The notes: generated from the letters alone by a model not told the origin. Positions 16,672 to 24,753 are shown, numbered from the stretch's first letter. The stretch: DNA of 43,002 bases from an uncultured Burkholderiales bacterium (GCA_903906635.1 CAIVLE010000085.1:1-43002); one strand, 5' to 3'. A program made the numbers and translations.

Positions 16672-16908
16672 ATGACCACCACCCTGACTGTCAAAGGCCA
16701 AGTCACCATTCCAAAGCAAATTCGAGACGCGCTGAATTTGCAGCCTGGTAGCTTGGTCGACTTCGCCGTCAACCGCGGTGGCGAGGTGGTGTTGCACAAA
16801 GCCTCGCAAAAAAAAAGCAAGCTTGACCGTTTCGAAGCGGCTCGTGGCAAAGCCGATGTGGCTTGGCGCACCCAAGAGCTGATGGCTTTGCTGCGTGGCG
16901 ACGTCTGA
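16672..16908 (+). CDS. vapB: AbrB/VapB-type antitoxin
   Basis: A 78-residue protein whose first 45 residues are a SpoVT-AbrB swapped-hairpin DNA-binding domain: LTVKGQVTIPKQIRDALNLQ, then PGSLVDFAVNRGGEVVL. The C-terminal 30 residues (KKSKLDRFEAARGKADVAWR onwards) are the charged toxin-binding tail typical of antitoxins. Its TGA is directly followed by the ATG of the PIN-domain toxin. The 105-nt gap after puuD contains an AT-rich patch (16635-16660) that could be its own promoter and autoregulatory site. Function as antitoxin and transcriptional autorepressor is known for the family. Confidence 0.9.
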   Translation: MTTTLTVKGQVTIPKQIRDALNLQPGSLVDFAVNRGGEVVLHKASQKKSKLDRFEAARGKADVAWRTQELMALLRGDV

Positions 16909-17313
16909 ATGCTGGTCGACACCAACGTCTTGGTCGACGTCTTGCAAAACGACACCGATTGGGTGGACGGGTCCATCTCTCAGTTGCGTGCCCAGTCGCA
17001 AATTCACCGCCTGATCATCAACCCCATCGTCTATGCTGAGCTGTCGCTGACGTTTTCACGCCTCGAAGCCCTGGATCGCGTGCTGGCCAAGATGGTGCTG
17101 CCCGTGGTCGAAGTTCTGACGCCCGCCTTGTTTTTGGCGGGCAAAGCGTTTGTAGAGTACTGTCGTGGTGGTGGGCAAAAAAGCAATGTGCTGGCTGATT
17201 TTTTCATTGGCGCGCATGCAGCGGTGGCCCGCATACCTGTGCTCACTCGAGACGTGCAGCGCTACCAAAATTACTTTCCAAGCGTTCGCTTGGTCACACC
17301 GGAGTTGAAGTGA
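16909..17313 (+). CDS. vapC: PIN-domain ribonuclease toxin VapC
   Basis: A 134-residue PIN-domain protein, expected to be an Mg-dependent endoribonuclease neutralised by VapB. The acidic active-site set is visible: Asp4 in MLVDTNVLVD, Glu in YAELSLTF, Asp in LADFFIGAHA and Asp in VLTRDVQRY. The gene starts immediately after the vapB stop. Its own TGA overlaps the modA ATG by one base (TGATG), so translation of the molybdate operon may be coupled to it. The ORF is full length with no frameshift, so the pair is probably functional. Confidence 0.9.
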   Translation: MLVDTNVLVDVLQNDTDWVDGSISQLRAQSQIHRLIINPIVYAELSLTFSRLEALDRVLAKMVLPVVEVLTPALFLAGKAFVEYCRGGGQKSNVLADFFIGAHAAVARIPVLTRDVQRYQNYFPSVRLVTPELK

Positions 17314-18077
17314 TGCGTTGTTGGCGACGTGGCGTCTTGGCCGTTTGTTTGTATGGGTCTGTGGCGCTGGTGCATGCAGGCGAAGTGAGTGTGGCCGTGG
17401 CGGCCAACTTCACTGTTGCGATGCAAAAAATTGCGCAAGCGTTCTCGCAAGACACCGGACACACCGCCGCGGTGTCAGTCGGCTCCACTGGCAAGTTGTA
17501 TGCACAAATCAAAAACGGTGCGCCGTTTCACGTGCTGCTGGCCGCTGACGACGAAACACCCGCCAAGTTGGTGGACGAAGGTTGGGGTCAAACCGGCAGT
17601 GTGTTTACCTATGCCACCGGACGCTTGGCCTTGTGGAGCAAACAAGCGGGCGTGGTGGATGACCAAGGCCGGGTTTTGCAAGGGCCTTTGTCCCATCAGC
17701 CCCACGTCAAGCTGGCTTTGGCCGACCCAAGGTTGGCACCCTATGGCGCAGCCGCTGTGCAAACCTTGACCCAGCTGGGTGTGTGGCCGCGTTGGCAAAG
17801 CCATGTGGTGCAGGGCGACAACATCGGCCAAGCCTTTCAGTTTGTGGCCACGCAAAACGCGCTGCTCGGTTTTGTGGCCTTGTCACAGGTGTGGGCCGAT
17901 GGCCGTGTGAGCCAAGGCTCGGCCTGGGTCGTGCCACAGCAACTGCACGCGCCACTGCGACAAGACGCTGTGCTGTTGGTGACGGGCAAAAACCAACCCG
18001 CAGCGCTGGCTTTGATGGCGTACTTGAAGGGCGAGCGGGCCAAGGCCATCATTCGCGCTTATGGTTACGCGGTTTGA
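17313..18077 (+). CDS. modA: Molybdate ABC transporter, periplasmic binding protein
   Basis: A 254-residue ModA. It has a signal peptide ([22 protein letters not shown], cut before [11 protein letters not shown]). The oxyanion-binding blocks are [38 protein letters not shown] and [13 protein letters not shown]. It captures molybdate in the periplasm. GGAG lies 9-12 nt before the ATG at 17313; a GTG one codon earlier is possible. The start overlaps the vapC stop. Xanthine dehydrogenase is a molybdenum enzyme, so a molybdate importer in this purine cluster makes functional sense. Confidence 0.94.
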   Translation: MRCWRRGVLAVCLYGSVALVHAGEVSVAVAANFTVAMQKIAQAFSQDTGHTAAVSVGSTGKLYAQIKNGAPFHVLLAADDETPAKLVDEGWGQTGSVFTYATGRLALWSKQAGVVDDQGRVLQGPLSHQPHVKLALADPRLAPYGAAAVQTLTQLGVWPRWQSHVVQGDNIGQAFQFVATQNALLGFVALSQVWADGRVSQGSAWVVPQQLHAPLRQDAVLLVTGKNQPAALALMAYLKGERAKAIIRAYGYAV

Positions 18078-18102
18078 AGCTGATAAGGTCTGGGTCATTG
18101 CC

Positions 18103-18786
18103 ATGAATTTCTCCCCCGACGATTACAAAGCCGTGTGGCTCACGCTGCAACTGGCCACGGCTACCACGCTGTTGCTGTTGCTGTTGGCCACGCCGCTGGC
18201 TTGGTGGCTGTCGCGCACCCGCTCGCTGTGGCGCACGCCAGTCAATGCGTTGGTGGCTTTGCCTTTGGTGCTGCCGCCCACGGTGCTGGGTTTTTATTTG
18301 CTGCTGGCTTTGGGGCCCCAAGGGCCCTTGGGTCAGTTCACCCAGTGGGCAGGTTGGGGTACCTTGGCCTTTAGCTTTGGTGGTTTGTTGCTGGGTTCGG
18401 TGATTTATTCCTTGCCGTTTGCAGTGCAACCTTTGCAGCATGCGTTCGAGGCCATGGGCACGCGGCCGATGGAAGTGGCCGCTACCTTGCGCGCCGGTCC
18501 GTGGGATGCTTTTTTCAGCGTGGCCGTGCCCCTGGCGCGCCCGGGCTTTGTGACAGCGGCCATTTTGAGTTTTGCCCACACGGTGGGTGAGTTTGGTGTG
18601 GTGCTGATGATTGGCGGCAACATTCCCGACAAAACCCGCGTCGTCTCGACGCAAATTTATGGCCACGTTGAAGCCATGCAGTACGACCAAGCGCACAGCT
18701 TGGCAGGCTTGATGTTGGTGTTTTCTTTCGCTGTGTTGATGGGCGTGGCTTGGTTCAACCAACGCGGCAATCGGGTGACGCCATGA
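18103..18786 (+). CDS. modB: Molybdate ABC transporter, permease
   Basis: A 227-residue inner-membrane permease. The strongly hydrophobic segments include [40 protein letters not shown] and [18 protein letters not shown]. The EAA-type ATPase-docking loop is [20 protein letters not shown], and [20 protein letters not shown] is the usual ModB tail segment. The start at 18103 fits the family; an upstream ATG at 18061 lies inside modA and would add 14 untypical residues. Its TGA overlaps the modC ATG by four bases. Confidence 0.93.
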   Translation: MNFSPDDYKAVWLTLQLATATTLLLLLLATPLAWWLSRTRSLWRTPVNALVALPLVLPPTVLGFYLLLALGPQGPLGQFTQWAGWGTLAFSFGGLLLGSVIYSLPFAVQPLQHAFEAMGTRPMEVAATLRAGPWDAFFSVAVPLARPGFVTAAILSFAHTVGEFGVVLMIGGNIPDKTRVVSTQIYGHVEAMQYDQAHSLAGLMLVFSFAVLMGVAWFNQRGNRVTP

Positions 18787-19859
18787 GTGCACAGTTTCAC
18801 CTGTGCGTACAGTTGCCGCGTGCTGATTTTTCGCTCGACGTGGATGTACGCTTGCCCGCGCATGGCATCACGGCGGTGTACGGCGTCTCGGGCTCGGGCA
18901 AAACCAGCGTGCTGCGTGCGGTGGCAGGGCTTGAGCCACTGGCGCGGGGCCGAATCGCTTTGGCTGGCCAGGTGTGGCAAGACGATGCGCAAGGCATTTG
19001 TTGGCCCACCCACCAACGCCCTGTGGGCTATGTGTTTCAAGAGGCCAGCTTATTTGAGCACTTAGACGTGCAAGGCAATCTCAACTTTGGTTTGAGCCGC
19101 AGCGCGGGCGAGCAACGCACGCTCAACGTTGCCATTGAATTGTTGGGCATTGGTGCGTTGCTCAAGCGTCGTGTGCAGCAACTCTCGGGAGGCGAGCGCC
19201 AACGCGTGGCCATAGCCCGTGCCTTGGCCACGCAGCCTGCTTTGTTGTTGCTCGATGAGCCCCTGGCGGCACTGGATGCGGCGCGGCGCCAAGACATCTT
19301 GCCCTGGCTAGAGAAGATGCGCGATGAGTTGCAACTGCCCATGCTGTACGTGACCCATGCCATGGACGAAGTGGCGCGCTTGGCCGACACCGTGTTGCTG
19401 CTGCACCAAGGCCGGGTGCAGGCGCTGGGGCCGGTATCAGCTGTGTTGGCTGGCAGCGACAGCGCGTTGTTGCTGGGCGAGGAGGTGGGCGCCTTGCTGG
19501 AGGCCCATGTGCAGGTGCTGGACGCCGCGTGGCATTTGGCACAGGTCGGCTTTGCGGGGGGGGCCATGTGGTTGCGCGACAGCGGCCTGGCACTGGGGCA
19601 GCGCGTGCGCTTGCGGGTGTTGGCGCGCGACGTGAGCATCAACTTGCACCCCGGCTCAGGGACCAGCATTCAAAACCATTTGCCTTGCGTGGTGGAGTCC
19701 TTCACGCCTGACCCGCACCCCTCGCAAGTGGTGGTGCGTTTGGCGTGCGGAGCCTCGGTGCTGGTGGCTCGGGTCACTGCACGGGCCGTGCACGAGCTGG
19801 GGTTGAGCGTCGGGCAGGCCGTGTGGGCGCAGGTCAAGTCGGTGGCCCTGGTCAAGTAG
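18783..19859 (+). CDS. modC: Molybdate ABC transporter, ATPase
   Basis: A 358-residue ATPase. Walker A is GVSGSGKTS (34-42), the Q-loop region is [18 protein letters not shown], the signature is [15 protein letters not shown] and Walker B is [12 protein letters not shown]. The last 70 residues form a TOBE/Mop-like domain ([44 protein letters not shown]), which in ModC relatives binds molybdate. The ATG overlaps the modB stop (ATGA), indicating coupled translation. It is the last gene of the vapBC-modABC run and is followed by short GC-rich repeats. Confidence 0.94.
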   Translation: MSAQFHLCVQLPRADFSLDVDVRLPAHGITAVYGVSGSGKTSVLRAVAGLEPLARGRIALAGQVWQDDAQGICWPTHQRPVGYVFQEASLFEHLDVQGNLNFGLSRSAGEQRTLNVAIELLGIGALLKRRVQQLSGGERQRVAIARALATQPALLLLDEPLAALDAARRQDILPWLEKMRDELQLPMLYVTHAMDEVARLADTVLLLHQGRVQALGPVSAVLAGSDSALLLGEEVGALLEAHVQVLDAAWHLAQVGFAGGAMWLRDSGLALGQRVRLRVLARDVSINLHPGSGTSIQNHLPCVVESFTPDPHPSQVVVRLACGASVLVARVTARAVHELGLSVGQAVWAQVKSVALVK

Positions 19860-19860
19860 A

Positions 19861-19943
19861 GCGCTTGAGGACTTCAGTTGGGCGCTTGGGGCCTTCAGCT
19901 GGGGCGCTTGGAGCCTATAGCTGGGCTATAGCCGGGGCGCTTG
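19861..19943. repeat. Short degenerate tandem repeats after modC
   Basis: Three consecutive copies of a 21-22-base unit starting GCGCTTG and ending CAGYTGG or TAGCTGG lie at 19861-19881, 19882-19903 and 19904-19925, with a truncated fourth GCGCTTG at 19937-19943. The third contains CTATAGC-TGG-GCTATAG, a perfect 7-bp inverted repeat (19914-19930). The block lies between the convergent modC and lysR genes and runs into the last codons of lysR, so it could act as a bidirectional transcription stop without a clear U-tract. Function unproven. Confidence 0.6.
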
Positions 19944-20831
19944 CACGAGGTCTTGGAACAGGTGTTTGAGTTTGGCACTCAGGGGTGACTCGGTGCGTGA
20001 CTTCATGGTGACCCAGCCAAAACGTGCTTTGGCGTTGAGCGCGGGCACCATGGGCAGCTCCACCAAATCGGGGGCCGCAGCGCGAATCGCCAGCACCACG
20101 GCATCGCTATGGCGGGCCACATCCAGCAAGCTAGAGATCTCTTCGCAACGCAAATTCACGAGTGCATCGGGGTGCGCCGCTGGGCCATAGCGTTCCATCA
20201 AGATGCGCGCCACTTCGTCGCTCAGTGGGGTGGACGCCAGCGGGTAATCGCGCACCATCTCAAGCGTCACCTTGCCCCGCTTAGCCAGCGGATGCCCTTT
20301 TCGGCACATGAAGGCACCCTCGATTTCTTGCACCAACTCCACTTTCACGTCGGTGGCGGGCTTGAGCGATCTGATATCGATCACCAAAGCGTCCAAATGG
20401 CGCTCGCGCAGCGACTGCATCAACATCTCGGTGCTGCCGCGCGAGATGTCGATGTGCGCTTTGGGGTGCATGCGCGCCATGTGCATGAGCAGCGGTGTCA
20501 TCAACAATGCGCCAGGTCCAGAGCCCAGGCCAATGCGGACTTGCCCAATCTCCCCGGTGAGCAAACGTTGTCCGGTTTGCCGCAACTCGTGCGCCCCTTC
20601 AACCAAGCCCTGGGCATGCTGCACGATGTGCAGGCCAAAGGCGGTGAGCTCGTTCTTGCGCCCGATGCGGTCAAACAACGGCTGACCGAGCTCGTCTTCC
20701 AGCGACTTGATGCTGCGGCTGAGTGCTGGCTGAGTCAGGTGCAGCTTGTCGGCGGTTTTGCTGAACGAGCCTTGCCGGGCCAGTTCGATCAGGTGTTTGA
20801 GTTGAACCAAGGTCATGTCAGGTACGTCCAT
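19926..20831 (-). CDS. LysR-family transcriptional regulator
   Basis: A 301-residue regulator. The N-terminal helix-turn-helix is LVQLKHLIELARQGSFSKTA followed by DKLHLTQPALSRSIKSLEDE. The effector domain follows (GQVRIGLGSGPGALLMTPLL, then DALVIDIRSL). The start could be 20831 or the ATG at 20816, which gives the more usual MTLVQLKHL beginning; neither has a strong ribosome site. It is divergent from the Bug/M20 gene pair at 20937-23100, and the 105-nt gap between them has AT-rich palindromes, so it very likely controls that pair and itself. The effector is unknown. The final residues APRL are encoded by the end of the repeat block. Confidence 0.9.
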   Translation of the reverse strand: MDVPDMTLVQLKHLIELARQGSFSKTADKLHLTQPALSRSIKSLEDELGQPLFDRIGRKNELTAFGLHIVQHAQGLVEGAHELRQTGQRLLTGEIGQVRIGLGSGPGALLMTPLLMHMARMHPKAHIDISRGSTEMLMQSLRERHLDALVIDIRSLKPATDVKVELVQEIEGAFMCRKGHPLAKRGKVTLEMVRDYPLASTPLSDEVARILMERYGPAAHPDALVNLRCEEISSLLDVARHSDAVVLAIRAAAPDLVELPMVPALNAKARFGWVTMKSRTESPLSAKLKHLFQDLVQAPRL

Positions 20832-20866
20832 GCATTTAAATTATGGAAATGCATACAACAATGCAT
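20831..20866. promoter_or_regulatory. AT-rich palindromes in the lysR/bug divergent region
   Basis: TGCATTT (20831-20837) and AAATGCA (20847-20853) form a perfect 7-bp inverted repeat with a 9-nt centre. ATGCAT at 20849-20854 is repeated at 20861-20866 after six bases. LysR proteins usually bind dyads with this size of spacing between divergent genes, so this is the best operator candidate for the neighbouring regulator. The first arm touches the lysR start codon if 20831 is used. Binding is inferred. Confidence 0.5.
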
Positions 20867-20936
20867 TGGACATTGTATTTTTGCTTTCTTACGATGTCAC
20901 CATCACCACCCCTTTCATTCCCCAAGGAGTTGAACC

Positions 20937-21923
20937 ATGCCTTTGACACGTCACCGATTGTTTGCGTTGCTGAGCTGTTTGTTGATGAGCGGCGCTGTGC
21001 TGGCCCAGGCGTATCCCAGCAAACCTGTCAGCCTGCTGGTGCCCTACCCAGCTGGCGGTTTGTCTGATGTGATTGCACGCACCGTCAACACCACCTTGGC
21101 CAAAAACTTGGGTCAACCCGTGATCGTCGAAAACCTGGGTGGCGCAAGCGGTGCCATTGCAGCGCAGAAGGTGTTGAACTCTGCGTCAGACGGTCAGATC
21201 ATTTTTCAGGGCTCGCCTAATGAGCTGATCTTGTCGCCCCTGGCCAACGCCGCAGTGAAATTCAAAAGCGAAGACTTCCGTTTGGTGCAAATGATTGCTA
21301 CCGCTCAAATCGGGTTTTTGGCACGCAAAGATTTACCCGTGAACAACGTGGATGAGTTTTTGGACTACGCCCGAAAAATGGCCAAAGAAGGCAAACCCAT
21401 CACTTACGCCAGCGTGGGGCCAGGTTCTTTTTATCACTTGCTGGGCGAGCATTTGTCCAAGGTCACCCACATCGAGATGACCCACGTCCCCTACAAAGGC
21501 TCAGCCCCTGCCAACCAAGACCTCTTGGGCGGACAGGTCGATATCTTTTTGGCCCCCTACGGCAAGGCCTACGACGAGCTGGCCAAGCAAGGCAAGCTCA
21601 AAATTTTGGCCATGCTCAATACCGAGCGTTTGGACGGCGTCAAAGACTACCCCGCCATCTCTGAGAGCAAGGCGCTCAAGACTTTCACCTTCAACATCTG
21701 GACGGGCTACTTTGTCAAAAAGGACACGCCTGAGCCGATTGTTCAAATCATCCACAAAGCCATCACCGAGACCTTGAGCGACCCCGCTGTGCGCAGTGGT
21801 TTGGAGGCCAACAGCCAATTGGTGGCCAAGCCCCTGCCCCAAGTCGCTGTGGACAAGGCGTATGTGGACGGTGCGGCGCAGTTTCGCGCCATCGCCAAGT
21901 CAATCAACTTACAACCGCAGTGA
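20937..21923 (+). CDS. Bug/TctC-family periplasmic solute-binding protein (second)
   Basis: A 328-residue periplasmic binding protein. The signal peptide is MPLTRHRLFALLSCLLMSGA followed by VLAQA; then come the family blocks YPSKPVSLLVPYPAGGLSDV, VIVENLGGASGAIAAQKVL, MTHVPYKGSAPANQDLLGGQ and DIFLAPYGKAYDELAKQGKL. AAGGAG precedes the ATG. It shares no more than family features with the Bug protein at 12596-13564. The M20 amidohydrolase starts one base after its stop, so the two are co-transcribed and the ligand may be the substrate of that enzyme, perhaps an N-acyl amino acid. No TctAB genes are present. Confidence 0.91.
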   Translation: MPLTRHRLFALLSCLLMSGAVLAQAYPSKPVSLLVPYPAGGLSDVIARTVNTTLAKNLGQPVIVENLGGASGAIAAQKVLNSASDGQIIFQGSPNELILSPLANAAVKFKSEDFRLVQMIATAQIGFLARKDLPVNNVDEFLDYARKMAKEGKPITYASVGPGSFYHLLGEHLSKVTHIEMTHVPYKGSAPANQDLLGGQVDIFLAPYGKAYDELAKQGKLKILAMLNTERLDGVKDYPAISESKALKTFTFNIWTGYFVKKDTPEPIVQIIHKAITETLSDPAVRSGLEANSQLVAKPLPQVAVDKAYVDGAAQFRAIAKSINLQPQ

Positions 21924-21924
21924 C

Positions 21925-23100
21925 ATGAGCTATTTGCGTGACGCCCGCGTGGACCAAGTGGGGGAGTTCATCCAGCTGCGCCGCGACATCCACCGCCACC
22001 CTGAGCTCGCCTATGCCGAGCACCGTACCGCCGACTTGGTGGCCGCCAAGCTGCAGGGCTGGGGGTACGCGGTGCACCGTGGTTTGGGGGGCACGGGAGT
22101 GGTGGGTACCTTGGTGCGCGGGCAAGGCACGCGCCGCCTGGGGCTGCGCGCTGACATGGACGCGCTACCCATCGAAGAAGCCACCGGCCTGGCCTGGGCC
22201 AGCTCTAACCCGGGTGTGATGCATGCTTGTGGGCACGATGGGCACACGGCCATGCTGTTGGCAGCGGCCAAGGCCATTGCACAAGACGTGGACTTTGACG
22301 GCACCTTGCATTTGATTTTTCAACCCGCCGAAGAAGGCGGTGGAGGGGCGTTGCGCATGATGGAGGATGGCTTGTTTGAGCAGCACCCCTGCGACGCGGT
22401 GTTTGCCATGCACAACATGCCGGGCGTGCCCACGGGCCACTTGGTGTTGCGCGAAGGACCGGCGATGGCGTCGAGCGACTACGTGACCATACGCGTCAAC
22501 GGCCAAGGCGGTCACGGTGCCATGCCACACCGTGCAGCTGACCCGCTGGTGGCCGCCTCCTCAATTGTCATGGCGCTGCAAACGGTGGTTTCGCGCAATG
22601 TCGATCCACAGCAAACGGCTGTCGTGACGGTCGGGGCATTTCATGCCGGACAGGCCAACAATGTCATCCCGGCTCAAGCCACGTTGGAGTTGAGCGTTCG
22701 AGCCCTTGAGCCCCAGGTTCGGCAATTGCTCGAGCAACGCATCAAAGCCCTGGTGGTGGCGCAAGCACAGAGTTTTGGCGTACAAGCCGAGGTGGATTGG
22801 AAGCCGGGCTATTGCGTCTTGGTCAACAGCCTGCCAGAGACGCAATTCGCGCGCCAAGTGGCACTCAAACTTCGTGGTGAAGAGGGGGTGACCCTCAATG
22901 GGCCGGCATTGACCGGCAGCGAGGACTTTGCCTTCATGCTGCAACGCGTGCCAGGCAGCTATGTGCTCATTGGCAATGGCGACGGCGACTCTGCAGGTGC
23001 TTGCATGGTGCACAACCCAGGCTACGACTTCAACGATGACAACATTGCCACGGGTTGCGCGTTTTGGCGCTTGCTTGTGCAGGAGTATTTCTCCCAGTAG
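21925..23100 (+). CDS. M20-family amidohydrolase (hippurate hydrolase / aminoacylase type)
   Basis: A 391-residue metal-dependent amidohydrolase. Motifs are LRRDIHRHPELAYAEHRT, LRADMDALPI, the metal site MHACGHDGHTAML (Cys102, His104), FQPAEEGGGGA, the dimer domain with GHGAMPHRAADP, and the C-terminal LTGSEDFAFMLQRVPGSY. It releases amino acids or similar from N-acyl compounds; the exact substrate is not predictable. The ATG at 21925 follows the Bug gene's TGA by one base. The glycine riboswitch begins 32 nt after its end, and hippurate-type substrates would release glycine, a tempting but unproven link to the downstream gene. Confidence 0.9.
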   Translation: MSYLRDARVDQVGEFIQLRRDIHRHPELAYAEHRTADLVAAKLQGWGYAVHRGLGGTGVVGTLVRGQGTRRLGLRADMDALPIEEATGLAWASSNPGVMHACGHDGHTAMLLAAAKAIAQDVDFDGTLHLIFQPAEEGGGGALRMMEDGLFEQHPCDAVFAMHNMPGVPTGHLVLREGPAMASSDYVTIRVNGQGGHGAMPHRAADPLVAASSIVMALQTVVSRNVDPQQTAVVTVGAFHAGQANNVIPAQATLELSVRALEPQVRQLLEQRIKALVVAQAQSFGVQAEVDWKPGYCVLVNSLPETQFARQVALKLRGEEGVTLNGPALTGSEDFAFMLQRVPGSYVLIGNGDGDSAGACMVHNPGYDFNDDNIATGCAFWRLLVQEYFSQ

Positions 23101-23103
23101 AAT
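23075..23103 (+). promoter_or_regulatory. Possible promoter for the glycine riboswitch transcript
   Basis: TAGAAT (23098-23103) matches five of six bases of a -10 element and lies 17 nt after TTGTGC (23075-23080), a weak -35. This would start transcription near 23110, just before the first aptamer. It overlaps the end of the M20 gene. Only spacing and the -10 support it. Confidence 0.3.
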
Positions 23104-23132
23104 TTATCAACAATCGACCTTGTGTCGACCTG

Positions 23133-23322
23133 TCATCGGGAGAGACTGGCTCAAACACTGAAGTCAGCGCCGAAGGAGCAACCGCCCCGGAAACTCTCAG
23201 GCAAAAGGACCGATGACATGAAAATCTCTGAAGAGCGATTGGCGCATTCGTCCGCCGATCCACCGAAGGAGCAAGCCAGCACTTTGCGTGCTGTGTGAAT
23301 CTCTCAGGTTCAAGACAGAGGG
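23133..23322 (+). ncRNA. Tandem glycine riboswitch (two aptamers)
   Basis: Two consecutive gcvT-type glycine aptamers. In the first, TCATCGG (23133-23139) pairs with CCGATGA (23210-23216) as P1 and encloses GGGAGAG, the core CGCCGAAGGAGCAA and the hallmark AACTCTCAGGCAAAAGGACC. In the second, CTCTG (23226-23230) pairs with CAGAG (23316-23320) around GAAGAGCGA, CACCGAAGGAGCAAGCC and AATCTCTCAGGTTCAAGACAG. The short linker between aptamers is usual for the cooperative tandem form. Such elements normally switch genes on when glycine is plentiful. The gene controlled here is the DadA-like oxidase 60 nt downstream, not a gcv operon. Confidence 0.95.
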
Positions 23323-23342
23323 GGCGCTTGATGGCATGTCGC

Positions 23343-23367
23343 CGTCGGGCCCAACCCTCGACGTTTT
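23343..23367 (+). terminator. Candidate expression-platform hairpin of the glycine riboswitch
   Basis: CGTCGGG (23343-23349) can pair with CTCGACG (23357-23363), six Watson-Crick pairs plus one G-U, over a 7-nt loop, and is followed by TTTT (23364-23367). It lies between the second aptamer and the dadA-like start, where a switch-controlled terminator would be expected. The U-run is short, so the assignment is moderate. Control at translation initiation is the alternative. Confidence 0.45.
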
Positions 23368-23381
23368 GAAAGCTCACTCCC

Positions 23382-24656
23382 ATGACTAAGATTGCCATCA
23401 TCGGCGGCGGTATCACCGGCGTCACCACAGCCTATGCGTTGGCCAAACGCGGTTTCTCGGTCACCTTGTTTGAACGCCATCGCTACGCGGCTATGGAAAC
23501 TTCGTTTGCCAATGGCGGGCAACTCTCGGCCTCCAATGCCGAGGTGTGGAACTACAGCGGCACCATCCTCAAAGGCTTGAAGTGGATGCTCAAAAGCGAT
23601 GCGCCCTTGTTGGTCAACCCCAAGCCAAGCTGGCACAAGTTGTCTTGGTTTGCTGAGTTCATCGCAGCCATTCCGCAATACGAACGCAACACCGTGCAAA
23701 CGGCACGCATGGCTGTGGCCGCACGTGCCCACTTGTTTGAATGGGCGCAAGAAGAGGGCATTGATTTCGACCTCAAAAAGGAAGGCATCTTGCACATCTA
23801 CCGCGACAAACAAGGCTTTGAGCACGCAGGGGAGGTGTCTAAGTTGTTGGCCCAAGGCGGTTTGCCACGCCACGCCGTCACGCCGCAAGAAATGAAAGCC
23901 ATCGAGCCCACGCTGGCTGGCAACTACTACGGCGGGTATTTCACCCAAAGCGATTCGACCGGTGACATCCACAAATTCACCCAGGGCTTGGCCCAAGCCG
24001 CGCAGCGTTTGGGCGTGCGCATCTTGTACGGACAAGACGTGACTGCGCTCAGCAGCAATGGCACCCAGGCCGTGGTGAAGGTGGCTCAGCTTGATGGCCA
24101 GCCCAGCGTGCACACCTTTGACAGCTTGGTGATTTGCGCGGGCACCGCCAGCCGTGAATTCGCTGCGCAACTGGGTGACCGCGTGAACGTCTACCCCGTC
24201 AAGGGCTACTCGATCACCGTCAACCTCAATGATGCAGCCAGCCAAGCGGGCGCGCCTGTGGTGAGCTTACTTGACGACGAAACCAAGCTGGTCACCAGCC
24301 GTTTGGGCGTGGACCGCTTCCGTGTGGCGGGCACGGCCGAGTTCAATGGCTTTAACCGCGACATCCGCGCTGACCGCATCCGTCCCTTGGTCGCATGGGT
24401 TGAGCAATGCTTCCCCAAGATCGACACCCGCTCGGTGGTGCCTTGGGCTGGGCTGCGCCCGATGATGCCCAACATGATGCCGCGCGTGGGCCGTGGCCAA
24501 GCGGCCAACGTGTTCTACAACACCGGCCACGGGCACTTGGGTTGGACTTTGTCTGCGGCGACTGCTGACATGGTGGGCGAGGTGGTGGCCGATGCGATGC
24601 ACGCACAAGCACCTGTGCAAATGGCTGCATCTGCCGTTCAAACAGCCGCTGTCTGA
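23382..24656 (+). CDS. DadA-like FAD-dependent D-amino acid dehydrogenase / glycine oxidase family
   Basis: A 424-residue FAD oxidoreductase of the DAO/DadA family, length as for DadA small subunits. The FAD site is IAIIGGGITGVTTAYALAKR; then come TSFANGGQLSASNAEVWNY, the NYYGGYFTQSDSTGDIHKFT middle block, YPVKGYSITVNL and the C-terminal second FAD contact YNTGHGHLGWTLSAATADM. It oxidatively deaminates D-amino acids and feeds electrons to the membrane chain. The upstream glycine riboswitch suggests that glycine is a physiological substrate or signal here. An intrinsic terminator follows 46 nt after the stop, so it is probably a single-gene transcript. No distinct ribosome site is visible next to the ATG. 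Confidence 0.9.
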   Translation: MTKIAIIGGGITGVTTAYALAKRGFSVTLFERHRYAAMETSFANGGQLSASNAEVWNYSGTILKGLKWMLKSDAPLLVNPKPSWHKLSWFAEFIAAIPQYERNTVQTARMAVAARAHLFEWAQEEGIDFDLKKEGILHIYRDKQGFEHAGEVSKLLAQGGLPRHAVTPQEMKAIEPTLAGNYYGGYFTQSDSTGDIHKFTQGLAQAAQRLGVRILYGQDVTALSSNGTQAVVKVAQLDGQPSVHTFDSLVICAGTASREFAAQLGDRVNVYPVKGYSITVNLNDAASQAGAPVVSLLDDETKLVTSRLGVDRFRVAGTAEFNGFNRDIRADRIRPLVAWVEQCFPKIDTRSVVPWAGLRPMMPNMMPRVGRGQAANVFYNTGHGHLGWTLSAATADMVGEVVADAMHAQAPVQMAASAVQTAAV

Positions 24657-24702
24657 TACGTCACTGGCACAATATACACAGGCCTAAGAGCCCGTTTTTC
24701 CC

Positions 24703-24725
24703 ACGGGCCCTTGGGCCCGTTTTTT
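24703..24725 (+). terminator. Intrinsic terminator after dadA-like gene
   Basis: ACGGGCCC and GGGCCCGT are perfect 8-bp complementary arms (24703-24710, 24713-24720) around TT and run into a T-tract (24720-24725). In the folded RNA the innermost pairs must open to give a usable loop. This is the clearest rho-independent terminator in the window and ends the riboswitch-controlled unit. Confidence 0.88.
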
Positions 24726-24753
24726 ATTGGCCCTACTTTTTCTCTGATACACC

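Noticed and set aside
16905-17315. vapB/vapC/modA junctions as frameshifted fragments of one gene
   Set aside because: Each frame has complete family domains and proper start and stop codons, so they are three genes in contact.
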